A stretch of 64,000 nt of DNA, taken from positions 2,737,614-2,801,613 of the forward strand of contig NC_089181.1 of NCBI RefSeq assembly GCF_947507565.1, given 5' to 3'. The notes below the pieces were generated by a model. It was not told where the DNA came from, did no database searches, and worked only from the letters and a program-made list of their open reading frames with translations. This document shows, one piece after another, positions 1 through 17,583 of the stretch; the stretch's first letter is position 1; every line of letters begins with the position of its first letter. Origin of the DNA: Oscarella lobularis. Lineage: Eukaryota > Porifera > Homoscleromorpha > Homosclerophorida > Oscarellidae. A program made the translations under genes and the position numbers.

Positions 1-1293
1 GAAACGCAGAAACCGTTCTATTTGTACACGGGTAGAGGCCCATCGTCGGAGGCCATGCACCTGGGCCATCTTGTTCCATTCATCTTTACCAAGTGCGGTG
101 GTCAATTAATTTCATGTCCAGTGTATAATCCCCTCCTATTTTCTTGAAAGGTATCTGCAGGATGTCTTTGATGTGCCGCTCGTCGTTCAAATGACAGACG
201 ACGAAAAGTTCTTGTGGAAAGATTTGACTCTGGAGGAGACGAATCGGCTGGCTTACGAAAATGCAAAAGACATCATTGCATGCGGATTCGACATCAAAAA
301 GACGTTCATTTTTTCGGACTTGGACTACATGGCGTGAGTCGATGACGAGGATGCTAAAAAAGGTCACTTTTTCTTTAGGCAAAGGCGCGAATTCTATGAA
401 AACATTTTGAAAGTGCGCAAACTCGTTACATTCAATCAAGTCAAAGGAATTTTTGGCCTCAACGAGAGCGATTCAACAGGTCAGTGTCGTCGTCTGTTAT
501 AGAGATGTTTCCTACTGTCTTTTCGAAAAGGCAAAATTGCTTTTCCGGCTGTTCAGGCCGTGCCGTCGTTTAGCAACACGTTTCCGGACATCTTTGGAAA
601 GAGAAAAGATATCTTCTGTCTCATTCCGTGTGCAATTGATCAAGTAAGTCACCATATCCGCAGTAACACCGATCTTTATGTTTCCCATCTTGAGGATCCG
701 TATTTTCGCATGACACGCGACGTTGCTCCGCGCCTCGGCTACTTGAAACCGGCTCTTCTCCATTCAACGTTTTTTAACGCTCTTCAAGGTCCTAAAAGCA
801 AGATGAGCGCCAGTGATCCCAACTCAGCAATTTATCTCACCGACTCTCCTGAGGTCATCAAAAGCAAGGCAAATTTCCACATGCATGGCAGCGTCATAGC
901 GTGTTCATGCATTTACTTATATTCAGGTGACCAAGTACGCTTATTCCGGCGGACAAGATACCGTTGAAGAGCACAGGGCAAAAGGTGGAGACACCAGCGT
1001 CGACGTCTCTTACCAATACTTGACTTTCTTCATGGAAGACGACGACCGACTTGCTGAAATCAAAGAGGCGAGTTCTCCACTGAAAGTGAACTCCATTAGC
1101 TTAAGGTGAACGTTTGGTGTTTTGGGGGATGCAGGCGTACGAAAAAGGCGAAATGCTGACTGGCGAGCTGAAGAAAATCCTAATTGAAGTGCTACAGAAT
1201 CTCGTCGCCGAACATCAGCGTCGACGCGCCGAAGTCACGGATGAGATGGTCAAGGAATTCATGACGCCGCGAAAATTGAACTTTAGTTGCTGA
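1..1293 (+). CDS. WARS1: Cytoplasmic tryptophanyl-tRNA synthetase (3' part, gene runs off the left edge)
   Basis: Class I aminoacyl-tRNA synthetase that charges tRNA-Trp in the cytosol. The window opens inside the catalytic domain at [20 protein letters not shown], whose HLGH is the HIGH-type ATP signature; KMSAS follows around 801-815. Seven exons can be joined: 1-92, 151-333, 379-479, 531-643, 695-868, 927-1067 and 1135-1293. The spliced product matches animal WARS1 closely to the conserved end [10 protein letters not shown]. Two introns (869-926 and 1068-1134) start with GC rather than GT; both are fixed by the protein alignment. The N-terminal part, including any WHEP domain, lies outside the window. 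WASHC1 converges on it from the other strand 187 bp downstream. Identification is near certain. Confidence 0.97.
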
Positions 1294-1480
1294 TTCCTTT
1301 GACTTTTCTCTGCTGCTGCTGCTGCTTGCTTGCTGCTCTGCTGATTCTGTTGACGCACGCCTGTGCATGTGAAACGTCCTTAGATGGGAAGAAAAAACGT
1401 TTTGAGAGTTTTTTTGCCATAAGCAAGCGAAGAAACACAACAAGTAAGAAAAAAATAGTACATAATATTGAAAGTTTCTC

Positions 1481-2974
1481 TCAATCTTCTTCCCAGTCGC
1501 CGTCATCAGAGCCATCGCCTCCGTCTGTAGCGGCCACAGGAATCATAGCCGACACTTTTTCCAAGGTAGGATTAGAGCTCAATTTGCTACGTCGCGGCGG
1601 CAGTGACAGCGCGTCGCTTTCCTCCTTCTTCTCATCGCTCTTCTTCGACCCAGATATTCCCTTTCGTCGCAGCTGCAACTTGGCCATCAAATCGCTCATC
1701 AAATCTCCGCCGCCTCCGCCGGACGGCGCCGCCCTGTCCTCCTCTTCCTTCGCTTTCTTCTTCTTCGACTTTCTCTCCTTGACACTCTTCAGCCGAGCCT
1801 TGTTGTTCTGTCGAATGGCGGCAAATAGGTCACCCCGACCCCCGTCACTGCCTCCGCCGCCACCAGTAGGTGGGGGAGAACCAACGTCGTCGTCTTCATC
1901 ATCATCATCGTCGTCACTAGCGGGTTCAACTGAAGCGGATGGAGGTGGCGGAGGTGGCGGCGGCGGCGACGAAGGGCCGGGCGGTGGCGGTGGCGGCGGC
2001 GGTGGCGGAGCCGAGCCCGATGGATCAGGCAGTGAAGGCGCGCTGGACGGAGGCGGCAACGGAGCGTCGCCGCCGCTGCCATCACCAACTCCCTCAATGG
2101 TCGGCAAATCAGGCATATTCGATCCAGGTACAGATGGCGCAATGGAAGGCCCACTTTCGGCGCTGTAGGCCAAATCGCCGGCAACGCCAGGCAAGTCGGG
2201 TAAGTCGAGTGGCAAATCGATGGTAGGCACTTCGCCTATCTCCGGCATATAGAAATAACTCTCCTTCTTCAGTCGAGCCATTTCCTCGCGTTGAACAATC
2301 GACGTCGGCGCGTCGCCAATCCCGAGACCCTCCTGCTCAACGATCTTACGCGTCTTTGTCGAAACGCCGGCAAGCGGATCAAGAATGACGTATTTCTTAT
2401 AGGGATTCTCAGCGGTGTTGAAGAGAAGTAGGGAACTGACTGACGGTATGACAGTCGGCAATCGACCGAGCCCCTCCCCCGACGCCTCGTCGTCGTCCTG
2501 GAAACGAGGCGCGGCGGCGGCGGCACGCTCTTCCTTCAGCCGATCGACGTCGAAAGCGAAAGCGGTGAAATGACGTTTATCGCGAACGGTCCGATCGTCG
2601 ACTCCGACCGGTTTCGAGTCGTAGCGACGCGTGCATCGGCGCACGCTCGCCAGATCGCCGCTCTTCTTCGATTGATCGTCGTAGATCGTCTTCGCCGTAT
2701 CGATTTGAGTCGGCGCCGGATATTTTGCGCTGCTGAAGACTCGCGTCGCTTTCGTGCTGCCTTTCACCTTTTGGATTCGCGCCTGAGCGAGATTGACGCG
2801 ACTGTTGACGGCGGCGAGACGATCGCGCTGCTCGGCGACGCGAGAGCTGATCTTGTTGAAGATATCGTTGGCGACGTGTTCGAGATAGTCGAGCGTGTCG
2901 GCTATTTGGCAGAGGGACTCTTCCCTGCGCAAATCGGGAAGAAGAATCGGTACGTTGTACGAGTAGGTCGGCAT
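1481..2974 (-). CDS. WASHC1: WASH complex subunit 1, Arp2/3 activator
   Basis: Nucleation-promoting factor of the WASH complex, which drives Arp2/3 branched actin on endosomes for retromer-dependent sorting. Intronless, about 497 residues. The N-terminal WAHD1 region is recognisable ([27 protein letters not shown]), followed by [20 protein letters not shown], a long Pro-rich stretch with poly-Pro and poly-Asp runs, a WH2-like segment ([15 protein letters not shown]) and the terminal CA region ([17 protein letters not shown], ending DGDWEED). Start is placed at the first ATG (2974). The frame stays open upstream and contains HSLA, which also occurs near the human N-terminus, so a further 5' exon is possible. 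It shares a 62 bp divergent promoter with CPSF2. Lack of introns is unusual here, where neighbours have many. Confidence 0.95.
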   Translation of the reverse strand: MPTYSYNVPILLPDLRREESLCQIADTLDYLEHVANDIFNKISSRVAEQRDRLAAVNSRVNLAQARIQKVKGSTKATRVFSSAKYPAPTQIDTAKTIYDDQSKKSGDLASVRRCTRRYDSKPVGVDDRTVRDKRHFTAFAFDVDRLKEERAAAAAPRFQDDDEASGEGLGRLPTVIPSVSSLLLFNTAENPYKKYVILDPLAGVSTKTRKIVEQEGLGIGDAPTSIVQREEMARLKKESYFYMPEIGEVPTIDLPLDLPDLPGVAGDLAYSAESGPSIAPSVPGSNMPDLPTIEGVGDGSGGDAPLPPPSSAPSLPDPSGSAPPPPPPPPPPGPSSPPPPPPPPPSASVEPASDDDDDDEDDDVGSPPPTGGGGGSDGGRGDLFAAIRQNNKARLKSVKERKSKKKKAKEEEDRAAPSGGGGGDLMSDLMAKLQLRRKGISGSKKSDEKKEESDALSLPPRRSKLSSNPTLEKVSAMIPVAATDGGDGSDDGDWEED

Positions 2975-3036
2975 CGCAAGAGAGTGACGTAACGTACGTT
3001 CTGCGCGAAGACGGACGAGTAACGTGCGCACACGCG
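2975..3036. promoter_or_regulatory. Shared divergent promoter WASHC1/CPSF2
   Basis: Only 62 bp separate the two start codons. The interval holds a TGACGTAA CRE-like site overlapping the perfect palindrome AACGTACGTT (2991-3000), and a second TAACGTGCGC nearby. That both genes fire from here is inferred from spacing; no transcription start was observed. Confidence 0.7.
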
Positions 3037-6000
3037 ATGGAGTCGGGTGTAAAGTTTCGTCCTTTGTCGGGCGCCTTCGATCAAAGTCCGCCCGTCTATC
3101 TCTTGCAACTGGACGACTTTACGTTTCTAATCGATTGCGGATGGGATGGCACCCTTGACAAAGACGCTATTTCCACGTTGGCCAATCACGTGCACGAAAT
3201 CGACGCCGTTCTTCTCTCCTATCCGGACATTCTGCACCTCGGCGCACTTCCCTACCTGGTAGGCAAGTGCGGACTTCGATGCGACGTCTACGCAACCGTT
3301 CCCGTCTTCAAAATGGGTCAAATGTTCATGTACGACTTCTACCTGGTCAGAACGCATTTTGTCACCAAAACAAAACCAAAAACTCGATGTTTTTTGTAAC
3401 AGTCGCATCAAAACTATGAAGATTTTGACCTGTTTACCCTGGACGACGTAGATTCTGCATTCGAGTTAGTCAAACAATTGAAATACTCCCAAAGCGTTAC
3501 ATTGAAGGGTAGATGCTGTTGCGTTTGTATTTGCGTGCTTTATCATTGGTCTTCTGTTCAGGTAAAGGCCTTGGCATCACCATCACACCGCAGGCTGCTG
3601 GTCACATGATTGGTGGCACTGTGTGGAAAATTACCAAGCAAGGGGAGGAGATTGTCTATGCAGTCGATTTCAATCACCGAAAGGAAAGGTAGGATAGCAA
3701 AAGAATTTTCTTGGTTGATAAAATAAGACATGAAGGGATTCATAGGCATCTGGATGGTGCATTATTGGAAACGATTACCAAGCCAACCCTACTCATTACT
3801 GACGCCTATAGTGCCTGGACTCCCCAGCCAAGACGAAAGGAGCGAGATCAAAATCTTCAGAGTGAGTTCCGAGAAGAAATCTTCCATGTTCTTATTAGTG
3901 AGTTTGCAGCTACAATTCAAAATACGGTGAGATCTGGAGGCAACGTATTGATTTGCGTTGACACTGCCGGACGAGTTCTTGAATTGTTGCAGACCTTGGT
4001 AGGCTATAGATAAAGGGGAAGGGGATCATTGTTTTCTTCAGCAGCAGCAGCTTGTTTATTTTCAGGAGCAAATGTGGAGAAACAGGGATACTGGCTTAGC
4101 AACGTACTCGCTGGCTCTTCTCAATAACGTTGCTTATAACGTGATTGAATTTGCTAAATCTCAAGTAACGTGGACGAAAGGCAATTTTTTTGTTCTCTCA
4201 AGTAGCGGGTTTTTAGATGGAGTGGATGAGTGACAAGATCATGAAAGCGTTTTCAGACCAACGCAGCAATCCATTTCAATTCAAGTGAACCAAATAGAAA
4301 ACATTTGGTTTCTCAAACGCAATTTTTTTTCTATTTCAGACATCTTACAATCTGTCATTCTTTAAAGGAAGTCGGAAGACTTAGAGAACCCAAAGTCTGG
4401 CATCGCACTCAAAATTCTCCTTTTTTTGAATTGATAAATTTCTGCGCAGGTGGTTCTTGCCAGCGTTGACGATCTCGAGTGCGGTTTCTCGCGCGAACTC
4501 TTTGTCCAGTGGGCGGGAATTAGAAAAAACACCGTTATAATGACGTCGAAACCAACTCAAGGAACGCTGGCCCGCACACTAATCGATCAACCAAAATTAA
4601 ATGCAGTGGAATTGCAAGTAAAAAAGGATACCACTAGCCAATGTTAAAAGGCCCCAGAATCTGAATTCTGACAGATTCGCAAAAAAGTAGAGCTGCAGGG
4701 TGAAGAACTAGAAGATTACCGACGAGAACAACTCGAACGGCAGCAGAGGGAAGTGAGAGAAGAAGCAGCCATGCAGATGAAATTGTGAGCGACTGCTAAG
4801 GAAAAACTTGCAGCAAAAACATTGGAAATTCATTGATTAGACGACGCCGAACCCTAGACGGGTTGATGACGGCAGAAAGCGACGAGGATGTGGACATGGA
4901 AGACGGTGAAACTGGACCCCAGGTAGAAGAGAAAATTTGATTTGTTATTCCTCTAAGCGCATTGCTTGCAGGAACACAAAGTGGGACCGGTGAGAATGTA
5001 TCCCATGTTTCCGTACCACGAGAGACGACTGAAGTGGGACGCATACGGAGAAATTATCAGGTACAATAGCAACAAGGAGCTCTCTTATGCGTCATCATGT
5101 ATGTGCATAGGCCGGATGATTACATTTTGGCTGACGGACTGGAAGACAGGGTGAGTTTTCCCTCCCACATCTAAACGTGAATTGCGAGCGCGTATTTCTC
5201 GCAAAAGGGGCCTGTAATAATGAGAGATAGACCGGTGATAAAAGAAGAAGAGGAGGAAGAAGAGGAAGGTGCGAGCGACTAGATCCTGTACTCTCTTAGG
5301 TTTTTTGACTGGTCTGTAGAATTGGAAATTCCAATGAAATCGATCGTTTCTCAAAAGACCGTTCGAATAAAGTAAAATCGGTCCACGCAACATCATTTTT
5401 TTAAAAAAATTCTCTTTAGTTGCACAATTGTTCACATCGACTTGGAAGGACGTTCTGATGGCGAATCCCTTAAGAAAATTCTAAATCAGATCAAACCAAA
5501 ACAAATGGTGACAATGTCAAACTCCCCCCCCCCCCCCCCCCCCCCCAAGATTTCCATTTTCGTCTTTTTCAGATCATCATTCACGGAAATCCGGAGCAAA
5601 CGGGTTACTTGGCCGACTACTGCAGGCAAGCAGCCAACTGGGCAACAGGTGAAGTGTTCACTCCGCAAATAGGAGAAACAGTCAATGTGACCAGTCAGAC
5701 TCACATGTATCAAGTGAGATGCTTTTTCCCGTACTATTAATTCCTTCCTGATTGTTTTGTACGCAAGGCCAAGCTGCGCGATAGCCTCGTAAATCCCATG
5801 CAATTCGTCAAGGCAAAGGACTTTGAATTGGCGTGGATTGACGCCAAGACGTATCTAGATACGGAAGCACTGAACAGTGAGCTAGCAGATTGATTGCTTC
5901 TTTTTCTCCGTCAGTCTCTCTTGCAGCGATCAGCAAAACGAAAATTCGCGAAATGGAGAGCGACGAGGAGAGCGACGACTCCGATCAGATGGACACGGGA

Positions 6001-6389
6001 GGCGAATTGGCCGTGGGCATATTGCCTGAATTAGACGCAGCACCTGAATCAGAAGTACAGTACACCACACAACGTCACAATTATAATTATTTCTCCCTCT
6101 CCAGATCAACGCTCACTCAGACATCTTCGTCAACGAACCTCGACTATCGGACTTCAAACAGATTCTAACAAAAGCTGGGCTCCAGGTGGAGTTTTCCGGC
6201 GGCGTTCTCATCTGCAACAACGCTATAGCCATACGACGGGTAAGCAAGCGCGTGCACGCAGTATCAATTGGCGAATGTACGCGACGTCTGACGTAGAACG
6301 AGCCGGGGCACATTAGTCTGGAGGGACCAATCAGCGATGACTATTACAAAGTGAGAGCTTTGCTCTATGAGCAGTACGCCATTGTATGA
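3037..6389 (+). CDS. CPSF2: Cleavage and polyadenylation specificity factor subunit 2 (CPSF100)
   Basis: Scaffold subunit of the mRNA 3'-end processing complex and partner of CPSF3/CPSF73. It is a metallo-beta-lactamase/beta-CASP fold protein. The HxHxDH zinc motif is degenerate ([13 protein letters not shown]), as is normal for this catalytically inactive paralogue. Matching blocks run through the gene: [109 protein letters not shown], and the conserved end [15 protein letters not shown]. Many small exons with introns of about 50-90 bp; one carries a 23-base C run. An AATAAA lies at 6458-6463. C2orf69 converges from the other side, with its stop 81 bp away. Confidence 0.96.
5524..5546. repeat. 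Poly-C tract in a CPSF2 intron
   Basis: Twenty-three consecutive C on the coding strand shortly after the splice donor of a small CPSF2 intron. The exons on both sides join correctly across it (IKPKQM to [11 protein letters not shown]), so the tract is intronic. Confidence 0.9.
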
Positions 6390-6470
6390 TTGATGTAAGT
6401 ATGAGAAGGCACGATTCAATTTCTCTATGACCCCATTAAAATTATTAGCACTTTTTTAATAAATGTTTCA

Positions 6471-7424
6471 CTAGAACGAATCTAACAGCTCAAAATGAAT
6501 TCCAAGAGATCGTTTTCTGTTTTCAAAGTGAACCGTTTCGATGACGTCGGCGCCAAATCGTTTCAGCGTCGACACGAAGACGCCTTCCTCCTTGCCGAGC
6601 CAAGGTCTCGATTTGTCTTTCATTTGATACGGAGTTACGTGTACGCGCACGCGTGGAACGAGTCGAGCGACGACTTGCAACGTCGTCTCATCCGTCACCC
6701 ACGTGTTCTCTTCGCCTGAATGGCCCCCGTCCAACCAATAGAATTCTCGTATTCTCGAGTAAAATCGCCGAACATTTTCCATTTCAAAATCCTTCGCCCG
6801 CTTCTTCGCTTCGGCACGAATTGCACCTAAGAGACTCGAATCGTCGCCATGTGCATCCAAAGTCTCCATGGCAGCCATTTCAAAACAAAGCTGATTCAAA
6901 ACGACACATCCCTTACTGAAACCAATCAACGTCCAAGGCAACTCGTCGTCGATCTGCGATTGGCGCTCGAGTTGACCAATCAGAGCGATTGCGTGCGACC
7001 ACGCCCCGAAACTCGTTTCGTGTCGCGGCGCGCCGACGATGCCGCTCGAGACGAAGTTGTCGAAGCAGCTGAACGTCTCCTTTACGATTCGCGTCGGTCG
7101 AACGACGAAGACGTTCGGATTCGAGTCGGAAAAGCGTTCGGCGAGTCGCGCTGCCGTCGATTCGTACGAAAACGACGTCCATTCTTTGTTCGGTCCCGTC
7201 GCCATTACGTCCTCTCGCTCCTGCGAGCGAGTTCGTGCTATTTCGTTCGTTTTTTTTTTTTCGGCTTTTTTTCTTACCTGCACGTCGCCGGGGAAGTAGA
7301 GGACGTTGATTTGGGCTTGTTTGGGCGATTCGAGGCGTGCATAGTGCAGCACGTGGTTCGGCTTTTCGCGAATGCCTTTTACGTCCAGCCAGGAAAACTT
7401 GCCCGCTGTTTTGAGAGCCGCCAT
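6471..7424 (-). CDS. C2orf69: C2orf69-family hydrolase-fold protein
   Basis: Member of the C2orf69 (UPF0565) family, an alpha/beta-hydrolase-like protein linked in humans to mitochondrial function and glycogen metabolism. Diagnostic blocks: INVLYFPGDVQ, FSCFDNFVSSG-GAPRHETSFGAW, LIGFSKGCVVLNQLCFE (a GxSxG-like elbow, GFSKG), EFYWLDGGHSGEENTWVTDE, VHVTPYQMKDKSRPWLGKEE. The reading frame is continuous, but 7221-7277 (57 bp, starting GTAAG and ending CAG) is an intron whose length is a multiple of three. Removing it restores the family alignment and gives about 298 residues. Start at 7424 is the first in-frame ATG. Divergent from SCFD1 with 52 bp between starts. Confidence 0.92.
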   Translation of the reverse strand: MAALKTAGKFSWLDVKGIREKPNHVLHYARLESPKQAQINVLYFPGDVQVRKKAEKKKTNEIARTRSQEREDVMATGPNKEWTSFSYESTAARLAERFSDSNPNVFVVRPTRIVKETFSCFDNFVSSGIVGAPRHETSFGAWSHAIALIGQLERQSQIDDELPWTLIGFSKGCVVLNQLCFEMAAMETLDAHGDDSSLLGAIRAEAKKRAKDFEMENVRRFYSRIREFYWLDGGHSGEENTWVTDETTLQVVARLVPRVRVHVTPYQMKDKSRPWLGKEEGVFVSTLKRFGADVIETVHFENRKRSLGIHFELLDSF

Positions 7425-7476
7425 AAAGAGAGGAGGCGTGTTCTAACGCGCGTTTGTTTTCCCAGCCTTCGTCGAC
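7425..7476. promoter_or_regulatory. Shared divergent promoter C2orf69/SCFD1
   Basis: A 52 bp interval between opposite start codons. It contains the palindrome AACGCGCGTT (7445-7454), the motif seen upstream of several other genes in the window. Bidirectional use is inferred from spacing. Confidence 0.7.
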
Positions 7477-10400
7477 ATGATTTCCCTGAAAGAACGCCAG
7501 AAAGGCAGTGCAATTCATCCTGCAGTCATTGAAACGATGCCTTATTTTAATTAGAAACCATAAAGGCCATGCTAAGTCTCGGTGGGTCCCAAAAACACGA
7601 CCCCAAAGCCGATTCGCCGACGTGGAAGGCAAACGACTCCCGATATCGCCGCATTTCCCTAACAACGACCAGTCTCTCTCAATCCCAGGTTCTCGTATTT
7701 GATAAATACGGACAGAACATCGTGTCGCCAATTGTGAATGTGCCCGAATTGCGCGACCTCGGCGTCACACTGCACTTGTAGAAAAAAAAAATTAATTTTC
7801 GATTTTAATTTTTGATTAATTAAATTATAGACCTCTTCATTCCGATCGCGACTCGGTTCCCGACGCGCCAGCCGTCTATTTTGTCATGCCCACGCCGGCA
7901 AATGTGGCGAGAATCTGTCAGGTGTGGACCGACTCTGTGTGTTGGATTGCGTGTTAGTTCTTTTGAAAAGGATTTTCGCAATCAAGTCTACGATTCCTAT
8001 CATTTGAATTTCATCTCCCCTGTCAGTCGCGATCAAATTGAAGAGTTGGCTGGCGCTGCCATTGAAGCTGGTTCGGCTGCTCAAGTCGGAAAGGTGCTGT
8101 ATCCGCTCCCCTCACTTGGCTTTCTTTTTTATAACAGTCCATTGCCTTTTCTCTGTTTCTTCAGGTGTTTGATCAATACTTGAATTTTATTTCGCTTGAA
8201 AAAGACTTGTTTCTCATGCGGCAACAAGACAGAGAAGAAGTGTCTTACCTTGGTGATCCAGTTTACACTATATAATCCCATACGTCGTCTCATTTCCTTA
8301 TGTGCGCATAGCGTTGAATAAACCGACGGTTACGGACACAGAAGTAATGGCAATTGTCAATTCCATAGTTGACTCCCTTTTTTCCGTATTCGTCACTTTA
8401 GGCAAGCCGCGGATTTGACGTTTCAATTGGGAATTTATCACAGTCGTTTTTTAGGTGCTGTTCCTATTATTCGGTGTCCTCGCGGAAATGCCGCTGAAAT
8501 GGTCTCTGAAGTGCGTTCGGTTTCTGCGACTCCTTCCACGCTTTTCAATATCGTGAACTTGAACTAGGAATTGGACAAAAAATTGCGCGAGAATTTGAGA
8601 AATGCAAGCACGTCTTTGTTCAACCCTGAATTGGCTTTCTCGAGAGGAAGAATGAGGTGATTTAAAAGATAGTTTGATGACATTCCTTTCCATTATCTTT
8701 CGTTCTCAAGTTTTCAAAGACCTCTTCTCGTTGTTCTTGATCGAGGAATTGACCTGGCAACGAGTCTGCATCACACGTGGACCTACCAAGCATTAGTTCA
8801 TGATCTATTGGTGAGAATGAATTCAACTACAACTGGACCAGGCAACTGCTTCTAATCTCATATAGGACTTCAAATTGAACAGAGTGACAATAAAAGAAGC
8901 AGAAGCAGCTGGAGCTGGAGCTAAAGGTACACCAGTCGCCTAAGTCTTTTTTCTTTGTGCAACTTTTCTCCTGATTCTACAGATAAAATGAAAAGCTACG
9001 AAGTGGACGTTGATTCGAAATTTTGGCACGCTCACAAAGGAAGGTAAACTCTGACATAGGAGAATAGAATAAAAAATTCTTTAATTAATTTTTTTGTCAG
9101 TCCCTTTCCAACTGTAGCTGAAGCAGTGCAGAACGAACTTGATCAGTATAGGGCTTCAGAAGAAGAAGTCAAGCGTCTGAAGGGTGTCATGGTAAGACAA
9201 AACGAGAAAGAACTTATTTTAGAGCGATTTTTTTTTCTAGGGGTTAGAAGATAGTGCGTCTGATGCGGAAATTTCCGTGGCTCTTTCAGAAAATACGGCG
9301 AAGCTTACGTCGGCCGTCAGGTCAGTGCAGAGACGTTTACACGCAGGAGCGCGTTTTTCTCTTATGCTCGAGCTTCAGCTCTCTGCCTGAATTACTGGAG
9401 CGGAAAAAGATGATTGACATGCACACGAACATTGCCACCGCTCTGCTGGAGGAAATCAAGGGACGAAAGTTGGACTTTTTCTTTGAAATGGAGGAGAAAA
9501 TCATGGCCAAGTCGTCACTCGTAAGAATCGTCTATAATAGGCCAATTTCATTATTGGTGTAATCTTTCTCTAGGATAAGCCATTATTGGACATTATCTCT
9601 GATCCAGAAAGTAAAGAAAGCGATAATTTATTGTTTCCTCTTGTATGCGTAGTACGTCGTAGCCGGGAGTTGCGCTGATAAATTGCGTCTTTTTCTTATT
9701 CACTATCTGGTTTCGCCGGACATGTCCTCGGTTAGAATTGGCCTTGGTCTGTCTCTTTTCGCATTCCTTTATTCGATTATAGAGTGACTTGGAGAAGTAC
9801 GTCAAGGCACTGCAAGAAGCTGGAGCGGACACGGCTGCAGTTGATTATTTGAAAAAATGGAAGTATGCGCTGGACAATTAATTAAGATGATTTTGGATGC
9901 GACGTTTGCGCACTAGGATCTATCAGAAAATGTCGTCTGCAGAGCCGGGGTCGCGTTCTTCCGGCGGAACGACGGCGATGAGGTCTGCTAATGTCGCGTT
10001 GGTTTTAGTCAAAATTGATAACTTTTTTAGAATGTTTTCGAAATTGATGACAACTGGTTCTAAGTTTGTGATGGAAGGTGTGAAAAATTTGGTAATTGGG
10101 GAACGGGTGAGAGTAGCGAGACGGAGGAGTAGAGATAGATGATAAAGAAGTCTTATATAGCACCTACCCGTTACGAGAGTGGTCGACGCTCTGATGGAGG
10201 CCAAAGGAACCCCAGTACGATATCCTACTTGAGAGTTTAAGTTTGAGAAAATGTTTATGCGCAGGAAGTTGAAAATTACCGCTATTTTGATCCAAAATTG
10301 TTGAGAACGACAGAAACGTAATGCCCTGTCTTTCTATTACACATATGTATCAAGTATTGTCTCTAGGGCAGCACCAAAGAACGCGTCGACCTTCTCTGAA

Positions 10401-10737
10401 GTATGTCTCCGTAGTAGAGGGTAGTGATCTCACAAGTTTTTCTAACAGGCCTTGGTCTTCGTCGTTGGAGGAGGTAATCTTATTGAATATTTGAATTTAT
10501 CATCCTACGCCAAGGTAGATAAAAAGTCGGCTTGCCTTGCGTTTTTGTTGTACTAAAATTACGCCTAGAAACAACCGAGTGGAAAAAAGACGATTACGTA
10601 CGGTGCAACAGAAATGCCTACACCAGCCGAATTCATCGAACAGGTCAGCTTTGTAAAAAGACTTTTTTATTTTTTATATATATAAATCTTTATTGCTCGC
10701 ATAGCTGGCTCGCTTGGGAAGGATTGACGCGTCGTAA
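7477..10737 (+). CDS. SCFD1: Sec1/Munc18-family protein SCFD1 (Sly1)
   Basis: SM protein that binds syntaxin-5 type SNAREs for ER-Golgi and intra-Golgi fusion. The start MISLKERQK at 7477 aligns with the SCFD1 N-terminus. Following blocks are [154 protein letters not shown]. It ends [10 protein letters not shown]. Three introns begin with GC: 7505-7554, 7629-7688 and 8402-8454, each required by the protein match. About twenty exons. TRPT1 converges with stops 49 bp apart. Confidence 0.96.
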
Positions 10738-10786
10738 AAGCTAAAATTGTTGATCCGGCTCAGCAAAATGTATTTCTATGACCATT

Positions 10787-11725
10787 CTAGAGGAATCCCT
10801 GAAAAAAACTCATCAACAATTCTAATGAAATCATAGCGAAAAGCACCCGACTTCTTTTTCCTTTAATTTGGACAGCCGATTCGAAATACTTTGGCGGAAT
10901 GAAACCGGCCTCGTCTCCAGGTGAGAGTATGACCCCGTTGGCGGAACGATAGAACTTGAGCCCATCTAAAAGGGAAGCTTTATCAATCAATCAAGTTTGA
11001 TTCTTACCCTTTATAGCCTTTGCCGCATCAATTCTGATGATGACCTGACAACCTTTACGCATACCTTAGGCACAGATTCATTGTTTATCTGAACGACGCT
11101 TAATAAGTGTTCAGTTACCGCTGACAATGCCTTCGTCTCCAATTTCTCCAGCAGCCATATGAATATGATTTCTTTTCATTCTAGAAAGTCCCTGCAGTTT
11201 CGAAAATCAACGCCCAAAATGACGTCACAAAATAGGTGATTTACCTGACGTTTGATGCTGTCCCAACATCTAACGTAGGTCCCATGAACGGCTACAGGGA
11301 CATCTTCCGGTTCTGTAATAGGTGTCAATAGTTCTTCATCAACAACCTGAGAGGATGACGTAAGAAAAAACACTACTACTCCTATAATTCTCAACGGAAA
11401 TCGTGTGGCCTTGATTCGCTCGTATTTGCTTTCTTCCCGTTTCGACTTCGCTTCGCATTGCGTAGCGCTGTTTGTCGTTGTTGGCGACGACGCGTTCGAC
11501 GTCACTTTCCGTCCACTTTTTCTTGTGGAAATTAGGCAATTTCAGAATTTCGTCCAAATAGGCGTAGCCGCCGTCTCCAAGTTTGATTCCTTCCTTTTCT
11601 GCGCCGTGACGAAGCAGATACGAAAGAGCTTTTGATAGCTTTACGTCAGGACTGTCCTGAATCGAAAAAATTCGGGAATGAAATCAAATCGTACTCCAAA
11701 CTTCTTTTCGTTTCCTGCCAGCCAT
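10787..11725 (-). CDS. TRPT1: tRNA 2'-phosphotransferase 1
   Basis: Tpt1/KptA family enzyme that removes the splice-junction 2'-phosphate from tRNA using NAD+. Spliced from a short first exon (11702-11725, MAGRKRKE) into DVKLSKALSYLLRHG. The family motifs follow: LLRHG, VANNDKQRYAM, IRANQGHT, AVHGTYVRCW, GLSRMKRNHIHMA, and FYRSANGVILSPGDEAGFIP; the conserved Arg-His-Arg-Arg set is present. Six exons can be joined; the last ends in a unique tail at 10787. SCFD1 lies tail-to-tail, so each 3' UTR must extend into the neighbour. An AATAAA on this strand falls in the SCFD1 terminal intron. Starts divergently from WDR7 with 42 bp between starts. Confidence 0.94.
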
Positions 11726-17217
<5,492 letters not shown>

Positions 17218-17583
17218 CGACGGGCGTGGGCGTGGGCGAGGGCAGAGAGTCGTGTGGGTGTGCGGAGGAGGGGGGAGGAATTATTTCGGTTTTGTGTGCG
17301 TCACAAGAGGAGCAATAAAAATGACGTAGAGGGGGATCTATTGTTCTGATTTCATTCTATGGTTGGCACTGTGCGAGTCCATGGTAGGCTTCAGCACATC
17401 TGTTGGGCTTACCTAATCGTGTTTACATGACGCTAATGCGTGTAACCGAGCCAACCACATAAACGAACGACCGCTCATTACGTTAGACAGAAAACCGAGC
17501 TTCAAATGCTCCAATAAATAAAACGGCGGACTCTACTAAAGCTGTCGTGACCTTCTGTACACACACCCCATGCGAAACGACGC
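17218..17583. other. Intergenic gap WDR7/LHFPL (convergent), with a hairpin
   Basis: No gene seen. A poly(A) signal AATAAA for WDR7 lies at 17314-17319. An 8 bp perfect inverted repeat TGGTTGGC (17360-17367) and GCCAACCA (17450-17457) brackets about 80 bp. The right part holds AATAAATAAA close to the LHFPL-like stop. Confidence 0.6.

Noticed and set aside
1287-2168. 293-codon plus-strand ORF
   Set aside because: It is the antisense of the low-complexity poly-Pro and poly-Asp part of WASHC1; its Ser and Gly runs come from that repeat and no homology is visible.
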